From Candidatus Woesearchaeota archaeon (GTDB lineage: Archaea > Nanobdellota > Nanobdellia > Woesearchaeales > JACPBV01), in contig JAHWIN010000045.1 in the NCBI GenBank assembly GCA_019322475.1, positions 1 to 5,597 on the forward strand: a stretch of DNA of 5,597 nt, in the 5' to 3' direction. The position numbers and the translations under genes are program-made. Below are positions 5,498 through 5,597 of this stretch, in pieces (the first letter of the stretch is position 1; each line of letters begins with the position of its first letter). The notes under the pieces were generated by a model, which was given only the letters and a program-made list of their open reading frames with translations, was not told where the DNA came from and did no database searches.

Positions 5498-5597
5498 TAT
5501 GGATCTAATATTTGGCATTTATGCAGAAATGTCAGCAGGCAGCAGACCAGCTTGGTGCCCTGCTCAACAGCCAACGCCATAGTGTCGGTGTTCCCAA

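Larger units (their letters stand above)
5239..5597. other. Upstream region of the YfhO-like gene, no gene supported
   Basis: No gene can be supported here. Short frames overlap on both strands. On plus, 5319-5465 encodes 48 residues starting MELQIFLKADRS. Another plus frame starts at ATG 5521 and runs off the edge. On minus, a frame enters from the edge and ends at the TAG at 5499-5497, reading GNTDTMALAVEQGTKLVCCL and onward. None has a family signature that I know, and they contradict each other, so most or all must be chance. The stretch also holds a perfect palindrome (5279-5292), a TATA-like box (5409-5416), a T-tract (5466-5472) and a hairpin (5476-5497). The promoter of the YfhO-like gene should lie at about 5262-5270, where only a weak AAAGCTTT is seen. 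Confidence 0.4.

Noticed and set aside
5497..5595. A minus-strand frame entering from the right edge (TDTMALAVEQGTKLVCCL) as the end of a neighbouring gene
   Set aside because: Only about 32 codons, no recognisable family, and an equally open plus frame (from ATG 5521) covers the same bases; it cannot be decided without sequence beyond the edge.

Overview
The window looks archaeal and AT-rich. The left edge carries the start of ribosomal protein S17e, a family restricted to archaea and eukaryotes. At least two genes have a TATA-like box 26-27 bases upstream of the best ATG, the spacing expected for leaderless archaeal transcripts. I cannot place the phylum; a DPANN-type or other small-genome archaeon would fit, but that is a guess.

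Layout, left to right. Bases 1-84 (minus) hold the first 28 codons of S17e, which run off the window. Bases 85-372 are a spacer with promoter-like elements, a small dyad and an unassigned open stretch. Bases 373-798 (plus) encode a GtrA-like four-helix membrane protein built from two near-identical halves; its frame has no canonical start codon at the expected place. Two tightly spaced minus-strand genes follow, convergent to it: a UDP-glucuronate/UDP-glucose 4-epimerase-like SDR protein (847-1791) and a DPM1/GtrB-like family 2 glycosyltransferase with two C-terminal membrane helices (1811-2683). A short plus-strand remnant resembling the N-terminus of an LPG_synthase_TM (AglD-like) protein lies at 2743-2979. 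A long minus-strand gene (2920-5238) encodes a 772-residue YfhO-like GT-C membrane protein. Bases 5239-5597 hold no gene I can support, but contain a 14-base perfect palindrome, a 9-bp hairpin and a TATA-like box.

Functionally this is a surface-glycan or lipid-glycosylation locus. The epimerase would supply a sugar nucleotide, and the GT2 enzyme would load the sugar on a polyprenyl phosphate at the inner face of the membrane. The GtrA-like protein would help flip it, and the YfhO-like protein would transfer it to an acceptor outside. This matches the logic of the bacterial GtrA/GtrB/Gtr and CsbB/GtcA/YfhO systems. The apparently startless GtrA frame and the LPG_synthase_TM fragment suggest that the locus has been rearranged or is decaying at its edges.
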